Shown here piece by piece: positions 1-7,159 of a DNA stretch of 64,000 nucleotides. Location of the stretch: the NCBI RefSeq assembly GCF_023284045.1, contig NZ_JAKIKQ010000001.1, positions 434,001-498,000 of the forward strand. Reading direction: 5' to 3'. The notes under the pieces are model-generated. The model did no database searches. It was not told the origin of the DNA and saw only the letters and a program-made list of their open reading frames with translations. Position numbers and translations under genes: made by a program. How positions within the stretch are numbered: position 1 is the stretch's first letter; each line of letters begins with the position of its first letter. This stretch comes from Shewanella kaireitica (GTDB lineage: Bacteria; Pseudomonadota; Gammaproteobacteria; Enterobacterales; Shewanellaceae).

Positions 1-362
1 TTAGGGTAAAGCTGCAGGTATTCAGAGATAATCGCTTTGAGATGAGCTTGGGCAAAACCGATGGGACAACTAAGTTTTAGCACACCTTTTGGACTTACTT
101 CGTGCTGTGTTATCAAGCCTACCGCTAGTTCAGCATCGCTGATTAGTTGCAGGCATTGTTGGTAATAGGCGTCACCTTCAGGGGTCAAGCCAATTGAGCG
201 CGTGGTGCGATTGAGTAATCTAACACCAAGCCGAGCTTCTAGCTTATTGACCTCTTTACTCACATATGAGGTTGAGTGACCTAATGCATCCGCTGCAGCT
301 GAAAAACCGCCGCTCTTAACCACTTGGGCAAATATCACCACACCGTCAAAAAGTTTATTCAT
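1..362 (-). CDS. LysR-family transcriptional regulator, N-terminal part (runs off window start)
   Basis: About 120 residues are visible and the frame is open to base 1, so the C-terminal effector domain lies outside the window. The protein begins MNKLFDGVVIFAQVVKSGGF and continues with a winged helix-turn-helix (SAAADALGHSTSYVSKEVNK, then LGVRLLNRTTRSIGLTPEG). This is the usual LysR DNA-binding domain of the subgroup whose regulators often sit beside NAD(P)H or quinone reductases. An ATG two codons upstream (at 368) is an equally possible start, since neither has a clear ribosome binding site. It is divergent from the FMN reductase at 542, with 179 bases between them, so that gene is its likely target by the usual LysR arrangement (inference). 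Confidence 0.9.
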   Translation of the reverse strand, partial: MNKLFDGVVIFAQVVKSGGFSAAADALGHSTSYVSKEVNKLEARLGVRLLNRTTRSIGLTPEGDAYYQQCLQLISDAELAVGLITQHEVSPKGVLKLSCPIGFAQAHLKAIISEYLQLYP

Positions 363-541
363 AGTCATATGGAAACAGTCATTATCAATTTAGGTTATTA
401 ATTACTTCTGGATTGTAATATACACTGCTCCCTATCGAGTTGTCGCTCAAAACTTAAGCTTAGTCTGATAGTTACGCTGACAATTTAACGCTTTTACGCT
501 GCAGGGTTAACTGCAGACACAACGGAATAAAGGATCAGAAT

Positions 542-1066
542 ATGAAACTATTAGCATTTGCAGCCAGCAGCAGTAGTAAGTCAATCAATAAACAGTTAGC
601 CATTTACGCGGCTTCACTGGTAGAGGGCGCTGAAGTTGAAATCTTAGACATAAACGATTATGAGATGCCTATTTTTAGCCAAGATAGGGAGGAGTTGTTA
701 GGTCAGCCTGAGCTCGCCCAGCAGTTTTTTTCCAAGTTAGGCGAAGCTGATGGGATTATCATCTCCTTTGCTGAACATAACGGCTCATACACCGCGGCTT
801 ATAAGAATTTGTTTGACTGGACCTCACGCATCGATATGAAAGTTTTCCAAAATAAACCTATGGTGCTGCTTGCTACATCTCCAGGCCCTGGTGGCGCAGC
901 ATCTGTATTGGCCGCAGCCTCGGGTTCAGCCCCATATTTTGCTGCAGACGTAAAAGGGAGCCTATCAATTCCTAGCTTTTTCGATAATTTCGATATGGAG
1001 CAGCAAACCCTTAGAAACCCAGAATTAAAAGCCTCTCTTATTGCAGCGCTGGCAGGACTGCAGTAA
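542..1066 (+). CDS. NAD(P)H-dependent FMN reductase-family flavoprotein
   Basis: 174 residues with a flavodoxin-like fold of the NADPH-dependent FMN reductase family (PF03358 type). The N-terminal AASSSSKSINKQLA loop is the phosphate-binding turn. The segment IISFAEHNGSYTAAYKNLFDW is the family's flavin-binding stretch (usually PEYNGS followed by LKNAIDW). SPGPGGAASV corresponds to the second flavin loop. Such enzymes reduce FMN, quinones or other electrophiles in the cytoplasm, and the substrate cannot be told from sequence. An AAAGGA ribosome binding site lies 6-11 bases before the ATG. It is divergent from a LysR gene that probably controls it. A stem-loop follows at 1093. Confidence 0.88.
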   Translation: MKLLAFAASSSSKSINKQLAIYAASLVEGAEVEILDINDYEMPIFSQDREELLGQPELAQQFFSKLGEADGIIISFAEHNGSYTAAYKNLFDWTSRIDMKVFQNKPMVLLATSPGPGGAASVLAAASGSAPYFAADVKGSLSIPSFFDNFDMEQQTLRNPELKASLIAALAGLQ

Positions 1067-1092
1067 GCGCCTAAGGCGCCTTACATCTTGAT

Positions 1093-1123
1093 AAATAGTC
1101 TGGCTTTGATAGCCAGGCTATTT
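1093..1123 (+). other. Stem-loop downstream of FMN reductase gene
   Basis: The arms 1093-1105 and 1111-1123 pair over 13 positions with one G-T wobble around a 5-base loop. There is no T-run after it, so it is a weak terminator or an mRNA 3'-end stabiliser. The rest of the 295-base gap up to 1361 shows nothing I can name. Confidence 0.4.
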
Positions 1124-1361
1124 GGCTGTAGCTACGATTATCCTTTCGTGATGTTTTATGGCGGTGAATCATTCTCCCCGCTCATTGTTATTTTTGTTGG
1201 TCGTATTGTGACCGATTACGCAGTATTGCTTTTGTTCCAATGCTAAAAGTTATCCTTGTATTTCATGTTTCTAGCCCAACTAACTTTGTAATCTTGGTTG
1301 CTGGTAACATTTCAATTGGGTTTATTCACCCAGAAAAGGCGCTAGCACAAGGACAAGACTA

Positions 1362-2438
1362 ATGCTGAAGCAAATCAGTCGGCTCGATTATTTCACCTTG
1401 CAGGTTTTTATTGGGCTCGTCGATTTAAAAAATGGCAGTGCAGTGGCTGCAAAGCTTAATACCAGTCAGTCAAAAGTCAGCCGCGCTCTGGCAACGATTA
1501 GAGATGTATTGGGCGATGAGCTATTTGTGAGGCAAAAGTATGGGCTTGAACCTAATCAAATTGCGTTAAAAATCACACCGATGGTACGAACTATATTAGA
1601 GCAACTTGATAAAATTATTGAAACAACGCTAGATAAAAAAGATGCGCCTTATGAACTTACTTTTGCGGCAAACGAGCACTGGTCGTTAACTGTTCTTAAC
1701 TGCATCCAACAGTCGTGCCGCTGTGTTACTGGTGGTGTTTATGTCAATGTGCAGCCCTGGTCAGAGACGGTCAGTCAACGCCTATGCCAAGGAAAAATCG
1801 ATTGCTCTATCTCTATAGAGCCGGTCAATCACCCTATGGTAACCGACACTAAAATAGGTGATATCAGCCACTTCTTTATTGTTGCTAGAACTGGACACCC
1901 TATTTTAAGTTCACCTGAGCCGCTTAAGGCTATCTTTGATTACAAAATTGCCTTGGTAAACTCTAACCTTCAGTCTCATCAGTTGCATCGTATTGAGGAG
2001 TATGCGCAAGTTGCAGATATTGATATTAAAGTGGTACTTAAAAGCCCGAGTGTACGTATGGTTGTTGATCACGTGAGTATGACTGATGATGTCGCCATCT
2101 TGGTTTCTGCAATGACTTACTATTATTTCGAAAATAGAAAGGACGTTGATTTCTTAGATATCTCGAATGCATGGAAAGCGACTCAGGCTTTAAAATCTGA
2201 TAGCTACTACTTGCACAGCCATCAAAGTGTCATGCCACCAATGGTTAACTGTTTGAAAAACTTATTGGGTGATAAACTGATTGAGATGCAGAGCCATTTT
2301 GAAAATATCAATACCGGCAATAATTCTCCAGCCCCCTTAATGACCTGCTGTACTAATAATGACTGCACTGCCACTAAGTGTAATGTTGACTGCCTACAGC
2401 GTACCTGTGCAACAGCCAACAATAGTGTTACTGAGTGA
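1362..2438 (+). CDS. LysR-type transcriptional regulator with cysteine-rich C-terminal tail
   Basis: 358 residues. The N-terminal helix-turn-helix is recognisable (LDYFTLQVFIGLVDLKNGSA, then AAKLNTSQSKVSRALATIR and LFVRQKYGLEPNQ), followed by a divergent effector domain up to about residue 300. The protein is longer than the usual 300-residue LysR. The last 32 residues form a tail with six cysteines at 329, 330, 335, 340, 344 and 349, followed by ATANNSVTE. Nothing in standard LysR proteins matches this tail, and a metal- or redox-sensing role is only inference. It shares its DNA-binding half with the convergent regulator at 2466-3446, so the two are paralogues. They probably control the respiratory genes at 3842-6533. 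An AAGGACAAG stretch precedes the ATG. Confidence 0.85.
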   Translation: MLKQISRLDYFTLQVFIGLVDLKNGSAVAAKLNTSQSKVSRALATIRDVLGDELFVRQKYGLEPNQIALKITPMVRTILEQLDKIIETTLDKKDAPYELTFAANEHWSLTVLNCIQQSCRCVTGGVYVNVQPWSETVSQRLCQGKIDCSISIEPVNHPMVTDTKIGDISHFFIVARTGHPILSSPEPLKAIFDYKIALVNSNLQSHQLHRIEEYAQVADIDIKVVLKSPSVRMVVDHVSMTDDVAILVSAMTYYYFENRKDVDFLDISNAWKATQALKSDSYYLHSHQSVMPPMVNCLKNLLGDKLIEMQSHFENINTGNNSPAPLMTCCTNNDCTATKCNVDCLQRTCATANNSVTE

Positions 2439-2465
2439 GATTTGAATACAGCCACTAATCGATAG

Positions 2466-3446
2466 TTAGTGCAGGCCGTGGCTAACAATACGATTAATCG
2501 CTTTGTTTATATCGTCTAATGTGCTCGAACGGTTTGACTTTGCTTTTACTAAGTAAATGGTAGGGTGAGGTTGAGACAAGTAGAGTCGGTTGGTTTCCAT
2601 TTCAGATAAGCAACACACATGCAAACCTGGTAATAGATTACTGTGCTCATAAACCTTGCTATAGGGCAGTAGTGCTAAGTGATCTGTCTGTGCTAGAAGA
2701 GGTTGTAAGTCGTGAAAACTTAGATTGCTGTTAAAGTTATCGGTATTAGCTAGTCGACATTGGATATGATGTTGCTGGCAGTAAAATATAAAAGGATCAA
2801 CGGAGGTCGGAGTTGCTAAGTCTTGTGCGCTGACATAGGGATAGTCAGCAATGGTATCTAAATCCAAATCTCGTTTTAGAATGGGGTGCAAGGCGTCGCT
2901 TACAAGGTACATATGGTTTAGCTTTTGCAAAGGGGTTATCTCCAATGCATTGGCATAAAACTGCAGTAATTCATGATTCGATTCTGTGACAATAGCAACA
3001 TCTAAGGCTCCAGACTCTATGTCGGCAAAGGTATTAATTGATTGAGTGTGTAGTTTGTAACTTACATGAATTTCAGACTGCTCAATAGCTTGGTTAAGCT
3101 GCTGATGAAGGTGTTGAGCTAACATATCGCTGGCATATATATTGACTCGCTGGCTACCCAAAGCCGTTACAGATGTTGATAGCTGTTGTAAGTGATTTGA
3201 ACACTGTAAAAGTTCTTTCGCGATAGGGTAGAGCTGTTGGGTAAACTCGTTTGGGACGAGCCCATGTTTCTTCCTAATAAATAAAGGGTTATTAAATATG
3301 AGTCTTGCATTTTGTAGGCAGCGACTTACTTTTGGTGCAGGAATATTCATTTTCTTTGCAACGTATGTTGCTGAATGCTGCTCATATAAATTAACGAGAA
3401 TACTAATGCTAAGTATGTCTAGATTTTCAATAGTTATATTTTGCAT
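2466..3446 (-). CDS. LysR-type transcriptional regulator
   Basis: 326 residues. The N-terminal helix-turn-helix reads LDILSISILVNLYEQHSATY, then KKMNIPAPKVSRCLQNARLI and LFIRKKHGLVPNEF. These align with LDYFTLQVFIGLV, SQSKVSRALATIR and LFVRQKYGLEPNQ in the gene at 1362, so the two regulators are paralogues placed tail to tail with 27 bases between their stops. The rest is a LysR substrate-binding domain of normal size, without the Cys tail. GAGGAG sits 7 bases before the ATG. The gene is divergent from the DUF2726-like/nrfBCD cluster across a 395-base AT-rich region with a candidate operator at 3569. Local regulation of that cluster is inferred from position. Confidence 0.88.
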   Translation of the reverse strand: MQNITIENLDILSISILVNLYEQHSATYVAKKMNIPAPKVSRCLQNARLIFNNPLFIRKKHGLVPNEFTQQLYPIAKELLQCSNHLQQLSTSVTALGSQRVNIYASDMLAQHLHQQLNQAIEQSEIHVSYKLHTQSINTFADIESGALDVAIVTESNHELLQFYANALEITPLQKLNHMYLVSDALHPILKRDLDLDTIADYPYVSAQDLATPTSVDPFIFYCQQHHIQCRLANTDNFNSNLSFHDLQPLLAQTDHLALLPYSKVYEHSNLLPGLHVCCLSEMETNRLYLSQPHPTIYLVKAKSNRSSTLDDINKAINRIVSHGLH

Positions 3447-3568
3447 GCTGAACTCCTCACTATTTCAATCTTTAATATTAACCATACACCAATTGTTATG
3501 TTCGGTAAAATAATAATTGAACATGCTTGTTTAATTTATTAATATATTTCGCGCTGGTTTTTAATATC

Positions 3569-3587
3569 AGAGGTCATAGTTACCTCT
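3569..3587. promoter_or_regulatory. Interrupted palindrome, candidate LysR operator
   Basis: AGAGGT and ACCTCT are separated by 7 bases, a dyad of the size LysR proteins bind. It lies in the divergent region between the regulator gene starting at 3446 and the gene starting at 3842. Apart from this the 395-base gap (3447-3841) is very AT-rich with no gene. Binding is inference. Confidence 0.35.
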
Positions 3588-3841
3588 CTAACTTGAGCGT
3601 CTGTAATACTTTGTTTTTAATTGATTTGTTTTAATTGTCTTTTAATGTGAAGTTTGAGTTTCTATATTTTGATAACGTCATATCTACTTTCTGCATATCT
3701 GAAATTATTAATATCTATAATTGATTTTGTGATTGCTTATTGATTTATATATAATGATTTTTATATTTGTTGCTAACAGTTTTTTAAGGCGTAATAATTA
3801 TATCGAAAGTTAAAAAGTAAGTAAGAACTTGGAGGTTTATT

Positions 3842-4345
3842 ATGAATGCCACAGTGATATTCAGTTATGCTTTTATATACTTTGTTTTATTTCTGATTGT
3901 TCCTCTCGTAATCGTAACTTTTGTAATGACATGCATTAAATTTTTTAAAGCCAGTGAAGTTGAGATGGTCGGTGCTGAAATTAGCATTAAGCCTCATTTG
4001 CTTGATAAAGAATCAATGCATTTTTTGAAAAGCTTAAAGGCGATAGCTAATAAACGTTACGATATTCTTTATGGTGCGTCATTGGTTAATGTTGTTGATA
4101 TTGACGATTCGGTAAGGCACCACGAAGAGGTTGAAGATTTTATGGAGCACTGTCACCTTGATTATGTTGTTGTCGACAACGAGTCATCTTCGGTTAAGTT
4201 GGTCATTAGCAACCCAGATGAGAGCTCTCCTGAACAGGCCAAGTTCATTGAAAAATGTTTAGATTATATTGGTGTGCAATTCATCAAACTAGATAAGCAC
4301 AAGCAGTGCGATGAAGCCCTAATTAAAACAGCGCTAGCCGCATAA
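3842..4345 (+). CDS. Membrane-anchored DUF2726-like protein
   Basis: 167 residues. One hydrophobic segment at about residues 7-33 is followed by a cytoplasmic-type domain. LDKESMHFLKSLKAI opens that domain, followed by YDILYGASLVNVVDI, LDYVVVDNESSSVKLVIS and a terminal CLDYIGVQFIKLD. This order resembles DUF2726 (PF10881), which has a restriction-endonuclease-like core. The usual acidic motif (VVAVIELDD) is represented only by SVKLVISNPDE, so nuclease activity is doubtful. Family assignment is from memory of the pattern, not a search. TGGAGG precedes the ATG. It lies just upstream of nrfB, but a terminator-like hairpin at 4359 separates them, so they may be two transcripts. Confidence 0.65.
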   Translation: MNATVIFSYAFIYFVLFLIVPLVIVTFVMTCIKFFKASEVEMVGAEISIKPHLLDKESMHFLKSLKAIANKRYDILYGASLVNVVDIDDSVRHHEEVEDFMEHCHLDYVVVDNESSSVKLVISNPDESSPEQAKFIEKCLDYIGVQFIKLDKHKQCDEALIKTALAA

Positions 4346-4358
4346 TTCAGTCTGACTC

Positions 4359-4383
4359 AGCGCCAAATGAATCATTTGGCGCT
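4359..4383 (+). terminator. Intrinsic-terminator-like hairpin between DUF2726-like gene and nrfB
   Basis: An 11-bp perfect stem (AGCGCCAAATG with its complement) surrounds a 3-base loop, followed by a T-rich but interrupted tail (TATTCCTTATCTTT). It starts 13 bases after the upstream stop and ends 44 bases before nrfB. It may end the upstream transcript or attenuate into nrfBCD. Confidence 0.55.
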
Positions 4384-4427
4384 TATTCCTTATCTTTGCT
4401 GTTCACCTATTGGTGTAAGGTTTTGTT

Positions 4428-4901
4428 ATGTCATTGACTAACCGTTACGGCGTTTCTGTTATCTATATCGTATGGTTTCTGCTCCTGTGGTTAAGCTTTC
4501 CAGGCTTACCTGTTGCCGTTGAAGTGAGAAGTATCGACACTAGCCACTGTTTAAAGTGTCATAAGCGCAATGGCAAAATGCTGGGGTTACATGCAAATCA
4601 AGGACTTGCTATTACCTGTGAAGATTGCCATGGCGAGAAAGGTAAGCATCCTAGAAAAGACTCTAAGATCATCAGATTTGGCGTGGAAAGCGATACTCAA
4701 ATAAAGCGACAAGTAGAACAATGTTTAGCTTGTCATGATCACGAAGCACTTGCACAGGCGCTTTGGACTCATAATGTGCACTCGACGCGAGTATCTTGCG
4801 CCCAGTGCCATCAACTTCACACCGAAACGGATCCTGCATTAATGCTCATTGGCCCAGCTATAAGCCAATCATGTGTTAAATGCCATCGAGATAATCATTA
4901 G
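4428..4901 (+). CDS. nrfB: Pentaheme c-type cytochrome, NrfB-like
   Basis: 157 residues. A signal peptide (hydrophobic residues 9-30) directs it to the periplasm. Five CXXCH heme sites are visible at residues 41-45, 64-68, 99-103, 124-128 and 149-153, matching the five hemes of NrfB. NrfB passes electrons from the NrfCD quinol-oxidising membrane complex to the pentaheme nitrite reductase NrfA in enteric bacteria. Here nrfC follows after 10 bases and nrfD overlaps nrfC, the nrfBCD order of E. coli. The nrfA gene that normally precedes nrfB is missing, and a DUF2726-like gene stands there instead. In Shewanella, NrfA is known to take electrons from CymA, so the electron acceptor for this NrfB is open. 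Confidence 0.88.
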   Translation: MSLTNRYGVSVIYIVWFLLLWLSFPGLPVAVEVRSIDTSHCLKCHKRNGKMLGLHANQGLAITCEDCHGEKGKHPRKDSKIIRFGVESDTQIKRQVEQCLACHDHEALAQALWTHNVHSTRVSCAQCHQLHTETDPALMLIGPAISQSCVKCHRDNH

Positions 4902-4911
4902 GAGGCACAGG

Positions 4912-5595
4912 GTGGATACTTCAAAGAGAAGATTTCTAAAAGGTTGTGGCGGAGTGATTGCTGGGGTTTCAGTGTATTCAATGACGCCGCAGCCACTGGC
5001 TAGCAATGCAGTCGGGGACAGCGAAATTAAGTATGCAATGTTACATGATGAAAATCTCTGCATAGGCTGCAATGCTTGTGAAGATGCTTGTCGAGAGGTA
5101 AACCAGGTTCCGGTTGGTGTCTCTAGAGTTAACATCATACGAACGGGTCCTTATGGTGAATACCCTGAACAAAGTTATCGATTTAGTCGCCATTCTTGTC
5201 AGCACTGTGAAGCTGCACCTTGTGTCAAGGTCTGCCCTACGGGAGCGGCCTATATTGACAAAGACACTGGCATTGTTGCTGTTAACGAAGATCGTTGCGT
5301 AGGCTGCCAGTACTGTATTGCAGCTTGCCCTTATCAGATACGTTTTATCAATCCGCTGACAAAAGTCGCTGATAAATGTGACTTTTGCCAGCAAAGTCAG
5401 TTAACTCAGGGTTTACAGCCAGCTTGCGTGTTGGCCTGTCCTACAGAGGCACTGGTTTTTGGAAACCTAAAAGATCCAAACTCAGCATTGGTTAAGGCTC
5501 TTAAGTCAAAACCCACCTACCGGCAAAAGATTGATTTGGGGACTCGGCCTAAGTTGTTTCATGTACGAACTGTTGATGGGGAGATAGTATTATGA
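4912..5595 (+). CDS. nrfC: Tat-exported 4Fe-4S ferredoxin-type protein NrfC
   Basis: 227 residues from a GTG start, chosen because AGGAGG lies just upstream (4900-4905) and because it places the twin-arginine motif SKRRFLKG at residues 4-11. An upstream in-frame ATG at 4873 would overlap nrfB and bury the signal. The protein has four cysteine clusters: CIGCNACEDAC, CQHCEAAPCVKVC, CVGCQYCIAAC, and CDFC with CVLAC. This fits four 4Fe-4S centres and matches E. coli NrfC along its length, including the segments CREVNQVP and KPTYR. It is expected on the periplasmic face, passing electrons from NrfD-bound quinol to NrfB. It overlaps nrfD by 4 bases. Confidence 0.93.
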   Translation: MDTSKRRFLKGCGGVIAGVSVYSMTPQPLASNAVGDSEIKYAMLHDENLCIGCNACEDACREVNQVPVGVSRVNIIRTGPYGEYPEQSYRFSRHSCQHCEAAPCVKVCPTGAAYIDKDTGIVAVNEDRCVGCQYCIAACPYQIRFINPLTKVADKCDFCQQSQLTQGLQPACVLACPTEALVFGNLKDPNSALVKALKSKPTYRQKIDLGTRPKLFHVRTVDGEIVL

Positions 5596-6533
5596 GTGCT
5601 TTTCACTTTGACGGCCTAGTTTGGCATTGGCCGATTGCGATTTACCTTTTCTTAGCAGGCTTATCGGCTGGAGCAGTCTTTTTCGCCATTATGCTAAAGC
5701 ATTTTAAGCTGGCTGAAAGGGCATATTTATCACCCTTTGTGCAAGCGGCTGCCATTATTGCACCGATTGCTGTTTGCGCCGGTTTAGGCATTTTGGTGAT
5801 AGATCTGACCAAGCCGTTAGCATTTTGGAAAATACTGGTGTTTTACAACACCTCATCAGTGATGTCGATGGGGGTGCTTGTACTTTTGGTTTATCAATTA
5901 GTGCTATTCGCCTGGATTGGCAGTGTATTTAGCTTGCCAGTAATTAAGTGGTTAGATGGCCGTTTTCATCTGCTGGCTAAGTGCTTAACGCTGTTGGCGC
6001 GACATGAGGATGTTATTACCGGTGTGTTGGTTATTTTGTCGCTATCTCTTGGTGCTTATACCGGTTTCTTATTGTCAGCTCTTATTGGTTTCCCGTTACT
6101 AAATAACCCTGTTTTACCATTGTTATTCTTAATCTCAGGGCTGTCTTCTGGAGCCGCTGCGACGCTTTTGGGAGGGGTATTGATGCGTGGTAACCCTAAT
6201 GGCACCGAAGTGAAATTTATACATCGGATTGAGATCCCGATGATCTTAGTCGAAATTATGCTGTTATTTACCTTTTTTGCGGGGCTAATTTTATCGGGAG
6301 GACAAAGTCAGGTTGCAGCACTTAATGCTATTGGAGAGGGATTTTGGGGCTGGATTTTTTGGGGCGGAGTGGTTGGCGTTGGATTAACTTTACCCCTAGC
6401 CTTTAATCTATGGATGAAGGTTTCATCCGAACGTAAGTTGACCTACGTTGCAGTGACCGCGAGTTTTAGCTTGCTTGGGGTACTGCTATTACGAAATTTT
6501 ATTCTGTACACCGGCCAGATGACAGGTGTGTAA
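5592..6533 (+). CDS. nrfD: NrfD/PsrC-type quinol-oxidising membrane subunit
   Basis: 313 residues, about eight transmembrane helices. The start AFHFDGLVWHWPIAIYLFL is nearly that of E. coli NrfD, followed by GLSAGAVFFAIML and the central charged stretch HRIEIPMILVEIML typical of the family. NrfD proteins bind menaquinol in the inner membrane and hand electrons to the NrfC-type iron-sulfur partner. The ATG overlaps the nrfC stop (ATGA type overlap), so the two are translationally coupled. No reductase gene follows. The next features are a terminator and a minus-strand small gene. Confidence 0.92.
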   Translation: MSAFHFDGLVWHWPIAIYLFLAGLSAGAVFFAIMLKHFKLAERAYLSPFVQAAAIIAPIAVCAGLGILVIDLTKPLAFWKILVFYNTSSVMSMGVLVLLVYQLVLFAWIGSVFSLPVIKWLDGRFHLLAKCLTLLARHEDVITGVLVILSLSLGAYTGFLLSALIGFPLLNNPVLPLLFLISGLSSGAAATLLGGVLMRGNPNGTEVKFIHRIEIPMILVEIMLLFTFFAGLILSGGQSQVAALNAIGEGFWGWIFWGGVVGVGLTLPLAFNLWMKVSSERKLTYVAVTASFSLLGVLLLRNFILYTGQMTGV

Positions 6534-6576
6534 AGAATATACTTTTAAAATTCAACCAAGAGTTATTTCTATAAAA

Positions 6577-6605
6577 AAGGCTGTTCACTTTATGTGCACA
6601 GCCTT
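6577..6605 (-). terminator. Intrinsic terminator of the small gene at 6646-6822
   Basis: AAGGCTGT and ACAGCCTT pair, extended inward by CAC/GTG after one mismatch. On the minus strand the stem is followed by TTTTTTAT, a good U-tract. It lies 41 bases beyond the stop of the small minus-strand gene. On the plus strand the tail is poor, so it would end nrfBCD transcripts less well. Confidence 0.75.
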
Positions 6606-6645
6606 AATCTATATATGGTGAAAAGCGTAATCAACAATAATATTG

Positions 6646-6822
6646 TTATTTTTGATTTTGCTCCATAAGGTATTCATTGGCTTTTGCTAAACTGCCAAAC
6701 GAAGCAATTAGATTGCTTTGACCTTTTTCTTGGATTTCAGGGTTTCCAGATTGGGTCATCATCCATATCCATGTTTGGATGAGTGGTAAAGGTGGATATT
6801 TTTGATTGGATGAATCCAACAT
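6646..6822 (-). CDS. Small unknown protein, 58 residues
   Basis: An open reading frame of 58 codons with ATG at 6822-6820, an AGGGA ribosome binding site about 8 bases upstream, and a strong intrinsic terminator 41 bases past the TAA. The product starts MLDSSNQKYPPLPLIQTWIW, continues with MMTQSGNPEIQEKGQSNLIA and SFGSLAKANEYLM, and ends in EQNQK. It has two tryptophans, no cysteine, no signal peptide and no clear membrane segment. The second half could form an amphipathic helix. I do not recognise a family. The combination of start signal and dedicated terminator is the reason for calling it a gene. Confidence 0.65.
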   Translation of the reverse strand: MLDSSNQKYPPLPLIQTWIWMMTQSGNPEIQEKGQSNLIASFGSLAKANEYLMEQNQK

Positions 6823-6970
6823 ACTTGCATCCCTAGATAGTTAATTTGAACTGAGCATTTCGATGCCCTTAGTTCTGTTTGCTTTAAAATCGAAGTTAAA
6901 GATAGTATCAAACCCTTTCCGGTTGAGTAATAATGTTTGCACTACTTTAAGCAATATTTAGATGCCTCAA

Positions 6971-7005
6971 TGGGGGAATATCTGTTGCGACCAAAGATAC
7001 CCCCA
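6971..7005. repeat. Inverted repeat in the 337-base gap before the ABC exporter
   Basis: TGGGGG plus TATCT on the left pairs with AGATACCCCCA on the right (11 bp, 2-base bulge, 11-base loop). There is no T-run. It lies 155-189 bases upstream of the exporter start and may be an mRNA leader structure or operator. The rest of 6823-7159 shows nothing else convincing. Confidence 0.45.
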
Positions 7006-7159
7006 CATAGTGCTAAAGTAGTACTTTTTGTGGGCAGTTATCAAGCTTTAATTTAACAAAATCACTACAGCTGTTACCTGTTATTTGGCTCTGAGTCGTT
7101 ATTTTCCATACTCAAGAGTCGATCTTTAATTTGTAAACTCTTATTTATTGGAAGTAATC

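Noticed and set aside
2222..2488. Minus-strand frame of 88 codons
   Set aside because: It lies antisense to the end of the LysR gene and has no own start signal or family match.
3600..3760. FNR or CRP sites in the region before the nrf cluster
   Set aside because: Only half-sites (TTGAT) are visible in a very AT-rich stretch. This is too weak to report.
4873..4911. Longer NrfC start with ATG at 4873
   Set aside because: It overlaps nrfB, lacks a ribosome binding site, and places the Tat motif inside the protein. The GTG at 4912 fits both.
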